DNA of 64,000 bases from positions 126,073,518 through 126,137,517 of the forward strand of contig NC_092038.1 in NCBI RefSeq assembly GCF_003086295.3. The letters are read 5' to 3'. Below are positions 48,068-59,900 of the stretch, piece by piece; the first letter of the stretch is position 1, and the number at the start of each line of letters is the position of its first letter. The translations under genes were made by a program, and so were the position numbers. The notes beneath the pieces are model-generated. The model was not told the DNA's origin. It did not search any database and worked only from the letters and a program-made list of their open reading frames with translations. This DNA is from Arachis hypogaea (Eukaryota > Streptophyta > Magnoliopsida > Fabales > Fabaceae).

Positions 48068-48240
48068 GGAAAAGTATAGGTAACCAACAACAATTTTGAA
48101 TAATGTGTAAACAATGTGAATTAATAGGGTTAAAAGAGTATATTTAATTAATAATATTAAATTAGAATGTAGTGTTTTTTTTATTTGATTGGTGATTGTT
48201 CATGTTGTTCAAATAAATCATTGGTTACCTAGCATTGCCC
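48068..48240. mobile_element. MITE nested in the left end of MULE 2 (Mutator-type)
   Basis: 173 bp with inverted ends (left GGAAAAGTATAGGTAACCAA, right reverse complement GGGCAATGCTAGGTAACCAA) and a perfect 9-bp duplication ATTATATAA at 48059-48067 and 48241-48249. The right end of MULE 2 keeps the uninterrupted sequence, which proves the insertion. Confidence 0.88.
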
Positions 48241-48285
48241 ATTATATAATTAGTCCCCAACTTTTGTAAATGTCCATTACTTTAA

Positions 48286-48873
48286 CACTTTGTTTGGATG
48301 TTTGATGGAAAATGAAAAGAAATAAAATACGAGAAAAGAAAATAAAAGGGAAAAAAATGAAAAAAAAAAGTAGATTTTTTTGTTTGTTGTTTGAATGTAA
48401 AGAAAATGAATAAAAAAAAGAAGAGAAAAAATTATAATAGAGTAAAATTATTTTATTATCCTTATATATATTATATATAAATTATAATTTATTAATATAT
48501 TTAAATTATTTTTTCAATAAAAAATTTTCAAATTAGTTTTCAAAATTTTAAAGGTCATAAACAAAAAGTTATATATTTGTTTTTCAAATAAATACATATA
48601 ATAAAACACCAATTAGAAGAAAAAATTAGAGTGAGTTAGGAATTTTATTTTTTGTTATTGAGAAGGTAAATATAGAATTTAACATTATTTATCTATCGCT
48701 TTTCAGTTTTCATCGCAGCAATGAGAAGAAAAATTTTATATGGACCCCACACCTATTTTTTTTGTTTTTCATCCATCTTCCACTCTGATTCAAACAAAGA
48801 AAAATGAGCTTTTCCATCTTTTTTTCCCCTTTCATTTTCCTTCCTTCTAAAATCTATTGTTCCAAACAAAGTG
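48286..48873. mobile_element. Tourist/PIF-Harbinger-type MITE nested in the left end of MULE 2
   Basis: 588 bp with perfect 13-bp inverted ends (CACTTTGTTTGGA and TCCAAACAAAGTG) and a 3-bp duplication TAA (48283-48285, 48874-48876). The uninterrupted right end of MULE 2 confirms it as an insertion. No coding capacity was seen. Confidence 0.88.
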
Positions 48874-49633
48874 TAATCTTTCTGTTAGTTTTTTCGTGAA
48901 ATTCTAACGTTGGATCGGAGTCCAACCTGTCATATTCAGGTGATGAGTCGGCCGTTAAGCGCCACGTGTTCAATAAAGACAAATTGGTCCCTATTCTGAA
49001 TGATGCTAAACCCGACATTTTGGGAGTAGGGCACGAGGGTGTGTATCGTTTCGTTAGTTGAGTGACTTTAAAGGTTCATTTTTATCTTCCTCCCACAAAA
49101 TGAAATTACAACCAACACCCTCTCTTTTTCTAGGTTTTACAAAGAAAACCACCACCACGTGAACCGTTAGTCTTCCGACGACCTCCGCTGACATTGTTGA
49201 CTCAAGGCATTGTACGAGACAGAGTTATTGTAGAAAAAGGTTTTGCCGGTCTATCAGTCTTCACCGGTCAGGTTAGTATATCTCTTTTCTATTATGATGC
49301 GGATGGTATAGTTGATCATCGTTGAAATTGTTCGAATGTGTTTATTCTGTGTATCTATTTCTGGTAGTAGAAATTAGTTACTGAAAAAAGTTTTTTTAAG
49401 TTCTTCATTACTATGAAAATCAATTACTAATAAGTGACGTAATGCATGCATATATGAGCTTAACATTAAAAAGATTCAATATTTTGTGGTAAATACACTT
49501 TATACATTGACTGATCTAGTTATCACAATTAGAAAATCAAAGTTTGAGCAGTTGGTGTTTAATATGTAATTGCTCTGTATAAGTTTGTGTTCTGATTTTG
49601 ACATTTTATTCCATGTTTATGAATTGCAGATGA

Positions 49634-50149
49634 TTGATTGGGTTATCTCTGTCTTTCAACATGGGGAGTTTTATCAAAAATAACAAGGGTGAACTTCTTT
49701 ACATTAATGGAAATGTAAAGAGATTTCTTTCGTTGGATCTTGATTTAGTGAATTATTTTTATTTGAAGAAAATGTTTGAAGAGTTTTTCTACCATGCATA
49801 CAAGAAGATATATTGGTATGACCCAACAACTCCTAGTTATGAAGCAGGCCTACATCCTATATATGCAGATAAAAAAATTAGAGAGATGTGTGACAAAAAG
49901 AGAGAGGACAGAGAGATGGATGAATTGTGTCTGTTTTTTGATCATCCAATTATAGAAGATGTTGATTTTGAGGACCATGTTGAGGATAGTGATGATACTG
50001 ATGAGCACAGCGAGACTGAGGTCTTGTCTGATGAACCAATTTCTGACAATGATAGCTATGAAAATGCTGAAGACGAGGCGTATAAACTCCCACCTCCAGG
50101 CTTTGAGGATGACACCAATGATAACTATGATAGCTATGAAGATGAATGA
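49634..50149 (+). pseudogene. MULE 2 transposase, N-terminal domain
   Basis: The 171-aa frame matches the N-terminal region of plant MuDR proteins (YINGNVKRFLSLDLDLVNYF, KKIYWYDPTTPSYEAGLHPI, DKKIREMCDKKREDREMDEL) and then a long acidic stretch (EDVDFEDHVEDSDDTDEHSE). The DNA-binding and DDE catalytic domains that should follow are missing; an internal deletion joins it to a C-terminal piece. The ATG of a predicted first exon is not certain. Confidence 0.78.
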
Positions 50150-50394
50150 CTCATGAAGAAAACAATGAGCAAAGGTGGCAACAGAGATAAGAAGGGTAAA
50201 GAGAAAGCTGTTGGAAAAAACGATAATGTAAGGAAGATAGCTGTTGAAAAAAAGGATAATGCAAGGAAGAAAGGTTGGCCTAAATAGACTACTAGGCTTA
50301 ATGACAAATCTGGGCCCAATATAACTACTAGGCCTACTCCTACTAATGGGTCTACTCCTACTGCTGGTGGGTCAGAATTTAGTAATGGCACCAG

Positions 50395-51030
50395 TTCAGC
50401 AAAGAAAATTGGAGGACCTTATGAAGGATACTAAGTTCTGGACGGCTCAATGGACTGGTGACAATACTTGTACTTGCAATATGTGGCAACTGACAGGTAA
50501 TAATAACATGTTGTATTTGACTTACATGAGTTTAAGATATGCATTCTGCTGTACTAAAGTCAATGCTACTTAATTTTTTGTAGGAATACCATGTGTTCAT
50601 GCATTAGCAGCTATTCAAAAGAGGTGTGATAGGCCAGAATCATATGTACATCCTTGGCTAAAGATGGATGCATTTAGAGCAACCTATGAGCATGTCATCA
50701 AACCTGTCAACTCAGAAGAGTATTGGGTGAAGACTGGACTACTATCTCTAGAGTCACCCATCATTAGGAGACTTGCAGGCCACCCCACGAAGAAAAAAAA
50801 GGAAGGCGGACTCTGTTGAAGATGCGCGTGATGGAACAAAGGAATGAAGAACATTTGAAGTTACCTGTAAAAAATGTGGCGAATCTGGCCACAATGCAAA
50901 AACATGCAAGGGACCACCAAGGCCTAAACCCCCACCAAAGAATAAAATTTAGAAAAAGGGTAATGGAAGTGGATCCACTACTGCAGTAGGGTCACAGAAG
51001 AAAGTACAAGTAACCATATCAGTCCCTCAA
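50395..51030 (+). pseudogene. MULE 2 transposase, C-terminal SWIM finger and zinc knuckle
   Basis: Reads KFWTAQWTGDNTCTCNMWQL then, across an intron (about 50495-50583), TGIPCVHALAAIQKRCDRPE, giving a SWIM CxCx(n)CxH finger, and further YVHPWLKMDAFRATYEHVIK. A frameshift lies near 50800 in the poly-A run, and a stop follows. A zinc knuckle CKKCGESGHNAKTC is at about 50869-50910. A Pro/Thr-rich tail continues past 51130. The part upstream of KFWTAQW is absent. Confidence 0.8.
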
Positions 51031-52257
51031 CCACAGCCACAGGTACCTTTTTAAATTGAATTATATTCAATGATTTGTATGTCATTTATGTACTTACTTG
51101 TCTTGTTACTTCGTGTTGTGTTAGGAGCACATTACTAACTCATCCAACCAAGTTGCATCAGCAGCAAGTTTTAGGCCTCCAAGACCTAAACAACAAATTC
51201 TGAGACCTCATATAGCTCCAGTCACTACTCCAACACCTCCTACGAAGCTTGTTTCGACTCCAAGACCTTCAACTCTACCTACTCTAACTCCTCCACCTAC
51301 AGCCTCATTTGCTCTAGTACCTAGGTCACTCCATCCAGATCAGATATCAAGAGTCTCTCCATAAACAATTACTGCTACAAGCTCTGGAACTGCTGCTAGA
51401 ATATTCAAGTTCATGCCTACATCAGGACTTAATCTCCAAAAGAAGAAATGATATTGCTCTGTGATATCATGCTGGTTGTAGTTATGTTGTTTAGTTTTTT
51501 GAGACCCTTTTATAATAGATTATGGTTATGTAGTGCATCTATGCAACTTTAAGATATGTTTTTGGAATGTATCTTTGATGCTAGCAACAGATATAAACTA
51601 GCTACGAGTAAGTTTTTTATTGGAATATTCAGAATTTTGATATTTGATTTCAATTATATGAAATTATGGTTATTAGACTATTTTGATAATTATGAGTGCT
51701 ATGATTTATATTAAATCATATTTTTAGAACATTATTTTTGTGAATGCATACGATTCTAATCTTGGGCAAAGAAAATTTTATTAGACAATTCTGAGAGACT
51801 ATAATATTGGCAATTATACTTTGATCAATTATTCAATTACAATATATCCATACATTATAAGCACCTAATTCCCTTCTTTTTCTACCTAGCTATATCTTTT
51901 CTACAAAAATACAAACCAAAAAACCTAACATGAAAAAGAACACACTTTTGCATTGATTTTTCCACTCCCTCCTTTTACTTACAGTTTTAGTCTTCTTCTC
52001 TAATTCATCTACCAAATTTTTCAACTTCTTCACCCTCTCTTTCAGTACAATATTATGCTGGCTACTTTGCATTTTATAGGAAAAAACTTTGTCAAACCAT
52101 ATAAAAAATTCACAATGTAAAAGATTCTCCTACATTGAAGGGAAAAATGTACAAAATCAGAGTTAACCCATGAATTTTACAATGCATAAAGAAGATACCA
52201 TATCCAATGTTCCTTACCCTATAATAAGGACATCCAAAGAAAGGTCGTCTTGGATTC

Positions 52258-52262
52258 TTATC
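52258..52262 (+). repeat. Target-site duplication, left copy (solo LTR)
   Basis: TTATC, repeated at 54127-54131. Confidence 0.85.
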
Positions 52263-54126
52263 TGATGAGTTTGAAAAACTCCAAATTATTTTGAGGATGA
52301 TCAAACATTGTTAAAATAATTAATTACAAAATTATTAAATTGATCTCTAATTCAAATTAGCTGATTAATAATTTTGCCAATGTGCAAATTTTGGTGATTG
52401 AACTTAATGCAACTTATGGCCTAAATATGCTAAATAGATTCAGCCTTGTGCAAGAAATACTATCTAATATGTGGCTGAATTATTTTATTAGGCAACATGA
52501 ATTGGACTAAAAAAATATGGGACAGCCCAAAAATCACTATAGTGAAAGACCAACAATTGGTTGGTCCGAAATTAAAAGAAGGAAGAAAGCAAAGTTGCAT
52601 GCTTTCCATGGATGCCACTTTCCCCCCTTTGATGGATTTCAAATTTATTTAACTAGCTTTAATTGCCTTCATAACATGAGAAAAAAAAGCTTACATTGAT
52701 TTGATTGATATTATTACTCTCACACGTTACAAGGCATGGGAAAGGGAAGTGGTTAATTCATTTTAATTTCTTCCTTAATTTCATTTGAATGCTTTTCTCT
52801 CTTCTCTCTCTTCCCTTTATAGTTTCGGTCATGTCAGGAAGAAGAAGAAAAAGCAAGCTATCAGAGGTGAAGTACAATAGTAGTGAAGCTATGTGCAAGC
52901 AAGAGGTCAAGGTGATGATGACTCTTGCAGAAAGAAGATTTACAGTATGGTGTGGCTGAGATCTTTGCCAATTATGGTAAGATGTGGTGAAAAAATTTCA
53001 GGATCACCATGCTTAGAAATGGTGGAAGATCCAACTCGGTCAGAGAAGAAGATCCCTGGAGTATGGCTCGTCTCTACTTTTGTTCATCCATCACAGGAGG
53101 TAGTTATTGTAGCTACGTGGAGAAGAAGCAGAAGATAGAGCAGAAGGAGCCTTCAAGGATCAAGGGTTTATCAAGGGTCAGAAATCTTTCTTGGGTACCA
53201 AGTCAAGATGGAAGGCTCAGATTGATGAAGTTTGAAGTGATGGGATGAGGAAGAGGTAATTTTATGTTGATTTTAGCATTCGGTTCCCTCTCTCATCTCT
53301 CTCTGTTCGAACCAGTTTGTTATTGAAGAAGAAGAAGTTGGCTCGGCTGGACCGGTTTCAACCTTGGAGGCTTTCCCCTTCTATAATAAGGGTGAACAAT
53401 CAAGGCTTGAAGTAAGGAGAAAAAGAGTGAAAAGCACAGAGTTCTCATAACTACCCAAGCTAACAGAATTTCTTCTCCTTCAATGTGTTTCATTTTGTAT
53501 TTTCTTTAAGTTTTGTCTGTCTTGAGTCTCATAGAAAAATGCAAACAGTGAGGTTTGTAAGAAAAAGCCATTGAGCGAAAAAAGGCAGAGTGTGAAAAAT
53601 TAAAGAAAAAGCCATGGGTATCTTAGAGGTCCTTTGTACATCTATGTGTTGTGTATCATGATTCTGTGGGAATTCCCTTGCAAATTGGGTTAGCACTTAG
53701 CAGTTGAAAGCTTGGCAGGTGACCAAGTCAAGTTCAGGATTGGAGATAGATTCTGGACTTGTCCCGGATAGGAAGGGTAGTTCCTAGGGAGAATTGGTGT
53801 CTGTAATCAGCAAGATTATAGTGAAATTCCATCATTATTGTGATGGAGACTGGATGTAGGTTGCACTACATTTAGCAGCTGAACCAGGATACTTCTTGGT
53901 GTGATTCTCTCTCTCCTCTACTCCATTTCTGTTTCTGTTGCATAGGAGACAAAACTGAAAAATATCTCTTGCCCGGTTATGAGACAAAAAGAAAATGTCT
54001 CTTGACTAGGTACGAGACAAAAAGAAAAAATATTTCCTCAAAGTATTTTAAAAGGCAGCAAGTGTTACTAAGAAAAAATGGGTTAAGATTCAACCCCCCA
54101 TTTTTCTTAGCTACTGATTACCATCA
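52263..54126. mobile_element. Solo LTR, about 1.86 kb (Ty1/copia SIRE-like, inferred)
   Basis: It starts TGATGAGTTTGAAAAACTCC and ends ACTGATTACCATCA, so it has TG...CA ends, with a perfect 5-bp duplication TTATC. No gag or pol sequence is present, which fits LTR-LTR recombination. The start and the CAACCCCCCATTTTTCTTAG near the end recall SIRE-type copia LTRs from legumes; that family call is from memory. Open frames inside (52893-53248) are non-coding by this view. Confidence 0.85.
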
Positions 54127-54131
54127 TTATC
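54127..54131 (+). repeat. Target-site duplication, right copy (solo LTR)
   Basis: TTATC, identical to 52258-52262. Confidence 0.85.
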
Positions 54132-54626
54132 TATTCCAAACTCCACAATAATGGCATAAGCTCTGCAGTGGCATCTTGGATTTTCTCCTCTTGCAATTCC
54201 AAATTTGGGGCCACCTGAAGTACTATAAGCACTACCATCTCTACTACCTCTAACTCGTCGACGATAAGAGCTTACCGAATTCTCTCCACTTGCCATGGTT
54301 ACACGTTTTTAGAGCAGCACACGAAGATGATGATGACTTTTATGCCGTTGTTTTAGGATTTAGGACATCATACAAGAACACTTTTATATTTATCTTTTTA
54401 GAGATCATTTTATCTTTCATCTTATGTGGCGTTTAACGGCTGATTTAACATCTTAATATGATATATTGAATTTTATCGTTTAGGTTTTATGGAATAAATT
54501 AACAAAAAGACTAAAATGACGAACATTTATAAAATTTGGAGACTAATTATATAATTAAATTTTATTGGAAACTCAAATATTCACTTCAAAATTCTCAGAG
54601 AATGAATCAATTTGAGTAAATACTCA

Positions 54627-54635
54627 TCTAGTTTA
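54627..54635 (+). repeat. Target-site duplication, right copy (MULE 2)
   Basis: TCTAGTTTA, identical to 47984-47992. Confidence 0.75.
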
Positions 54636-55971
54636 ATTTGATTTTAAGAAAACATGAGCACTTATGGTTGATTGGTTCATATTAGCGCTTACTAAATGGC
54701 CCACACGAACAATGTGATTGCGTATATACTTGACTAATCAATATGAATTTTAATTTGAAATTTTGAATGTTGTGTCTTCCTCATAGTACATATATTTATT
54801 TGCTTCATAGCTTCCAGCAGATAGGGACAAAATACGGTTTGTTAGAAGCAGTAAACGAACGGACCCAGTACAGAAAAAATGGCACATTGATGAAATGCAC
54901 CATCCTGTCACTACTATTTACGTACTTGCCATTATATGCGTGTGTTTTAATCGAATGTGTTAGAATATATTAGGATCAATTAATTTTCATTAGAATTATT
55001 TAGTATATTTAAATATTTATCATAGGATATTACGTCTTTATGATTTTGATTCTCTAAATATTTATAAATATTTTTTTATATTATATCATTCGATATAATT
55101 TAAATACACAATTTTTTTTCTATTATTTTCTCTTACCCTTTGTGACAGAATGCTTCTAAAGTGAAACTTATATATCATAACAATTATAAATTTAATAGTG
55201 GTTAATCTCTCGATTTAACACTAGCAAATCTCTCTATATTTGAGAATCTATTAGTATTATTGTCGGTGCGTCCATGGCCCTCAAATTCTAATGGTTATTA
55301 TTGTAGTGTGTAATATAGACTACAAGTATATCTGTATATATAAGAATAAATACGCTATATACTTAATTTTATGTTATATTGAACATTACTTCCCTTTTTC
55401 AAATGCATGAAAGAGATGTGTTCCAGGTTAGTTAGTGAATTTTGAGAAGCACAGATTACTTATTTTCTATTTTTCTAAAAGAATTGTTTTAAATTGAGTA
55501 TAGAATTATTGAAATCGAGATAAATAATGTTACTAGTTCCTTCCAAATATAAGCAGATGGCAACAAATTATGGTTGATTGATGCAGAAATCTATGGATAT
55601 TAATGGCATGCATGCATGCATGCGCAGTGGTCTATTGTCAGTTTCTATATATTTTTCAGTAAATTTGTTTTGACGAGACTGACAGTTTTATTTAGATAAG
55701 TATAATATGTATCAATATTTTAACTATTATTTTAACAGAAAGATATAAGATAAAAATTGTTGGATGATTTAATATGTTGATTAATCGCTTAACATAATAC
55801 ATTGCAATATCTTAACTATTATTTTTACGGAAAAATATCTTCAATGTGATTAATTACTTAATAACAAATCAAATCAACTGAAGCATGATTCTAGACACTT
55901 TTGTTTTACAACATTCTTGGTAATTACATAGCTTGACTTGTTATTTTTAAAGCCTTCGCATACATTTTAGA
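54636..55971. other. Intergenic with LTR remnant, no gene recognised
   Basis: A partial copy of the short LTR found at 60102-60294 starts at about 54958 (TGTTAGAATATATTAGGATC) and fades near 55110. The rest is AT-rich with a GCAT repeat at about 55607-55624. Confidence 0.55.
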
Positions 55972-56330
55972 GTAATTACCCAAATCAATTTCTGAGAATT
56001 TTAGAATCGGATATTTTAGTCTTCAAGAAAAATTAATACATAGATTAATTCTCAAAGTTTTACTCTGGCAGATAAATCAGTCCCTAGTTCATTTTTTGGC
56101 AGTGTAATTACCCAAATCAGTCCCCAAAGATTTTAAAAACGGACATTTAGTCCCCAAGAAAAACTAATGTACAAATCAATTCCCAACGTTTCTCTCTGTT
56201 AGACATAATAGGCCCCCGTTAAAAAATAAAATAAAATAAAATAATTTTATTTATTAATTACACAATAATATTATACTATATTTTTTTATATTTTTTGGAT
56301 ATAAATAATGATAAATTTATTCATTAAATT

Positions 56331-56380
<50 letters not shown>
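55972..56380. repeat. Dispersed repeat, copy 2, ending in TA microsatellite
   Basis: Same family as 44953-45262 (CCAAATCAGTCCCCAAAGAT, AACGTTTCTC). Copy 2 also shows an extra, diverged upstream copy of the CAAATCA...GATTTT unit. The TA run is at about 56335-56380. Confidence 0.75.
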
Positions 56381-56384
<4 letters not shown>

Positions 56385-56960
56385 ACCAAACTCAAACAAT
56401 ACGTCTCCACCACAAATATCTTATCTTGCATAGTTAAAATTAAGGGATAGATATTGTGAATCCAAAAAATAATTATTCTTTTTCTAAATTTCATGATTTT
56501 AGCTAAACATACGAAATGGCTCTCCACTATTTGTCATGCATCCATATGCGGGCTCCCCATGCAAACCTTCATGTCTGCCTATCATCATAATGAGTAATGA
56601 CGTTATCACTCACATATATTGGATTTTAGTTGATAACTGATAAATGAATTTACCAAACATTATTTTAAAAACAGATATATGTGTTCAGGTTATTATTAGT
56701 AAAATTTAAAAAAAAATATTTTAACAAGAACACAATAAATATATTAAAAATCAAATCTAATACTTTTCAAGAAAAATTTTGTTAACAAGACCTTGAAATC
56801 GTTCTTTATTTTTTATTTCCTAAAAATTGAAAATTTTGAAAACGTGTTAATCATGATGTACCCATTTGGTTGCAGATCTATAAATAGGGTACTATGTATC
56901 CTTATTTTCTGCACTCCTGAAATTCCTTTATATACACAAACCTTAATATATATAGTATCT
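56381..56960. promoter_or_regulatory. Terpene synthase upstream region
   Basis: AT-rich with no gene seen. A TATA-like TATAAATAG at about 56879-56887 lies 75 bases before the start codon and is a plausible core promoter. Confidence 0.45.
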
Positions 56961-59900
56961 ATGGCCATCTCTTACACTTCCTTTGGTTTCTCCAATCAGA
57001 TATCATTTTCACCCAACAAACCAAAGCATGACTGTTGGAGCCGTTGCCTTAGTAAAACCCATTTTACTATGGTATTCAACCAAACTATAAATAATCTTCC
57101 TGAAAATTTAAACCTCAAGGTAAATTAAATTGACTTTCTCCTTTTATTTTTCTTAATCTTCGATCTTTTTAAATAATGAATTAATTCATTGATCTGTATC
57201 ATGGAACAAAAGTGATGTTTGTACCATTTCTTTTTATATTATAAAAGATAAAAAAGTTTATTTTTTTTCTCCCTTCTTATAAATCACTTTTAATAAAAAA
57301 AATAAAAAAATCTAAAACAGAAATGTACAAAAAAGAAAATAGTGCATATATCCAAAAAATATATACAACTCTTTTACTCATGTGTGCTAGTTAGAGTGAA
57401 ATTCTGGAAAAGATCTAAACTTCTTTTTGACTCCTTCACTTCTTGGTCGTCTGTCATTTCTGCATTTGATAGAGAAATTGTAAATTGTAATAATGGAGCG
57501 GTTTATAAGTTTCAGGAAAGCGTAAAAGTGAGACATGGTGAAGTGGTGGAGAAAGTGAAGCGTGCACTGATGACGAGCAGCGCAGAAGAATGCTTGTCAA
57601 TGGTGGACTCCATACAAAGGTTAGGCATTGAGCACCACTTTGAAGATGAGATTGCAGCAACGCTTGAAAAGAAATATCTTCAAACTCATCGGAGAAGCAA
57701 TGAATATGATCATCGTCAAAAGCTGTCAAGAGTTGCACTTGAATTTCGTTTGTTGAGACAACAAGGCTACTACGCTCACACAGGTTACTTAGTGATGTCA
57801 TTTTCAGTATTTTAAGCCATAACTTGGTGTAGTCTATGTTGGCCACAAGTTTTGGTGTCTATGGTAGCTATGTATTTTACAAAATGATATTTTCAATTAA
57901 ATAAAATAAAAAATTGAAGCACGTTTTAGTTGTATTAATAAATAATGACATGTTTATAAGTGTAAATAAAAAAAATAGACCATTTATCATATTTTTTAAC
58001 AAAAAAAATGATCTATTTACATTTTAATATTAGAATAATTATCTGCACACCTAATAAATTGAACATCCGATATATCTATTATTCACATTATTTAATATTT
58101 TCATTATCTACTTATACTTTTTTTTATAATTAATAATTTTAAATTTCACTTGACTAATATTAAAATTTAATTAATAACAGTAATTTTATATTTCAAATTT
58201 TTTATTGCAAAATAAAATAATTATTTTAATTAAAAATAAAAGATATAAATAATTATTTATTAATGTGAAAAAAAATTAATGCAATGTAAGTATTTTTAGA
58301 TACTATCATTTTTTAAATTTTGGGCATTGATGACAACTCCATTTTCAATACGAGAGAAAACGATAGATTATTTTTTTGTCAAAAAATATGATAAATAGTC
58401 TAATTTTTTTTCTTTTATTTATACTCATAAACATATCATTATTTATTAATAGAACTGAATCGTGCTTTAATTTTTCATTTTATTTGATTAAAAATATTAT
58501 TTTGTAAAATTCAAAACCACCATAAACACCAAAATTTGTGGCCACCGTAGACTACCCCCCACAACTTTTACTTTTAGACAACATATCAAATGACTTTAAT
58601 TTATCCCAAATAGTCAAATAGTCAAATTATTGAGGTCCCCAGGCCCACCGGCCATGCCACGTTCTCCTACTCAATTATTTAGTTATGGGAAGATATTTAA
58701 CAAAGTTTTCAAATTAAAGGGGTTTTTTAAAATGTTTTTCCCTTAAAAAGTTAAAATTTTTAAAGTACAAAAGCAAAAAAAAATAAATATTAATGTCAAA
58801 GAGTCAATTTTTTCATCAGCTTACTTCCGTTATTTTTTTAAAATTATTTTATTTATCTTAAATTTTAGGTCATAAATTATAAATTTTTAGTTTAAATTAT
58901 AAATTATAAATTTTTCAAAAAATAGTAACTTTTAAAATTTTAAAAATATTAATACTAATTAACTAAGAATATTTTCTCCTTACTTTCCCTTTTAGTTATT
59001 CACTATTTTATTCATTAGTTATTAATTTAAAAAAATGATTCTATGAAAACAAAAAAACTGAATAATTTGTCACCATATATGTTATTCTAGAAAATTTTCT
59101 AAAATTATTTTATTTATTTTAAATTTTAGATCTTTAATCATAAATTCAAAATTTTAAATTTTTCAAAAATTAATAATTTTTTAATTTTAAAAAATACTAA
59201 CATTAGTTAACCAAAAATTATTGTCTCCTTATTTTCACATTACTAAAAATTATTGTCTCCTTACTTTGCTTTTAGTTATTCACTACTTTATTTATTAGTT
59301 AGTTTTTCTGTAAAGATACTTATGTGTTATATTATTATTGGACGTATTAATGAATTATTTTTTTAAATTTTTAACAAACTATAATAAAATCGATTTTTTT
59401 ATAACAATAACAATAAATTCAATTGTTATTAGGTCGGGTCAAAGTGACTAATTTACATAACCTATTTGATTATAAATTTTTTTTAAACAAAAATTAAAAA
59501 TATATTTATTTTTTATCAAAAAATTTAAACATAATTTAATTTAGATTATATAAATCAATCGAATTAAATTAGATTTAATAATTATAATACGGATAATTAG
59601 ATTTATTATTGTTATTATAATAAACTGATTTTATTCTGATTTATTAAAAAATAAATTATTAACCGATTTAATCATGCATGTTGTTGCATCTTATAGACGT
59701 GTTTGATGAATACCGTAACACTAAAGGCGAGCTCAAACACACCTTATTATACGAGGACATAGATGAGTTAATTGCTTTGTTCGAAGCATCTCAACTAAGA
59801 ATTCCAGGGGAGTATTTTCTTGATGAAGCAGAGGATTTTAGCCGGCAGTACCTCTGGTCCATTGCTTCAAGGTTTCATGATCATCCTCAAGCCAAATCTA

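Larger units (their letters stand above)
51890..54296 (-). pseudogene. GRF zinc-finger, coiled-coil, membrane-anchor protein of MULE 2, split by a solo LTR
   Basis: Starting at 54296 it reads MASGENSVSSYRRRVRGSRD, then PKFGIARGENPRCHCRAYAI and VEFGI, reaching the LTR junction at 54131. Beyond the LTR it resumes exactly in frame at 52257 with NPRRPFFGCPYYR (end near 52225), then after an intron (to about 52131) ENLLHCEFFIWF, a coiled coil (VKKLKNLVDELEKKTKTV) and a terminal hydrophobic segment (CKSVFFFMLGFLVCIFVEKI) ending at 51890. The C/H/C pattern and GCPYY match a GRF zinc finger; plant proteins with GRF, coil and tail anchor are common and often repeat-borne. The LTR splits it, so it makes no full protein. 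Function unknown. Confidence 0.82.
47993..54626. mobile_element. Mutator-like element (MULE 2) with nested insertions
   Basis: Long inverted ends of about 200 bases: left AGTATTTATTCAAATTGG, AATTTAATTATATAA and GGCCGTTAAGCGCCAC match the reverse complement of the right end (AGTATTTACTCAAATTGA, AATTTAATTATATAATTAG, CAGCCGTTAAACGCCAC). A perfect 9-bp duplication flanks it. Inside are a transposase gene lacking its middle (+) and a GRF zinc-finger gene (-), facing each other. Two MITEs sit in the left end and a solo LTR in the GRF exon; without them the element is about 4.0 kb. It cannot be autonomous. Confidence 0.85.

Noticed and set aside
52893..53248. Two overlapping open frames in the solo LTR
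   Set aside because: They lie wholly inside the LTR, have no recognised domain, and LTRs seldom code.
54767..54973. 68-codon frame near an LTR remnant
   Set aside because: No motif, and it runs into the repeat start at 54958.
56324..56527. 67-codon frame ending in IYIYIY
   Set aside because: The tail is a translated TA microsatellite.
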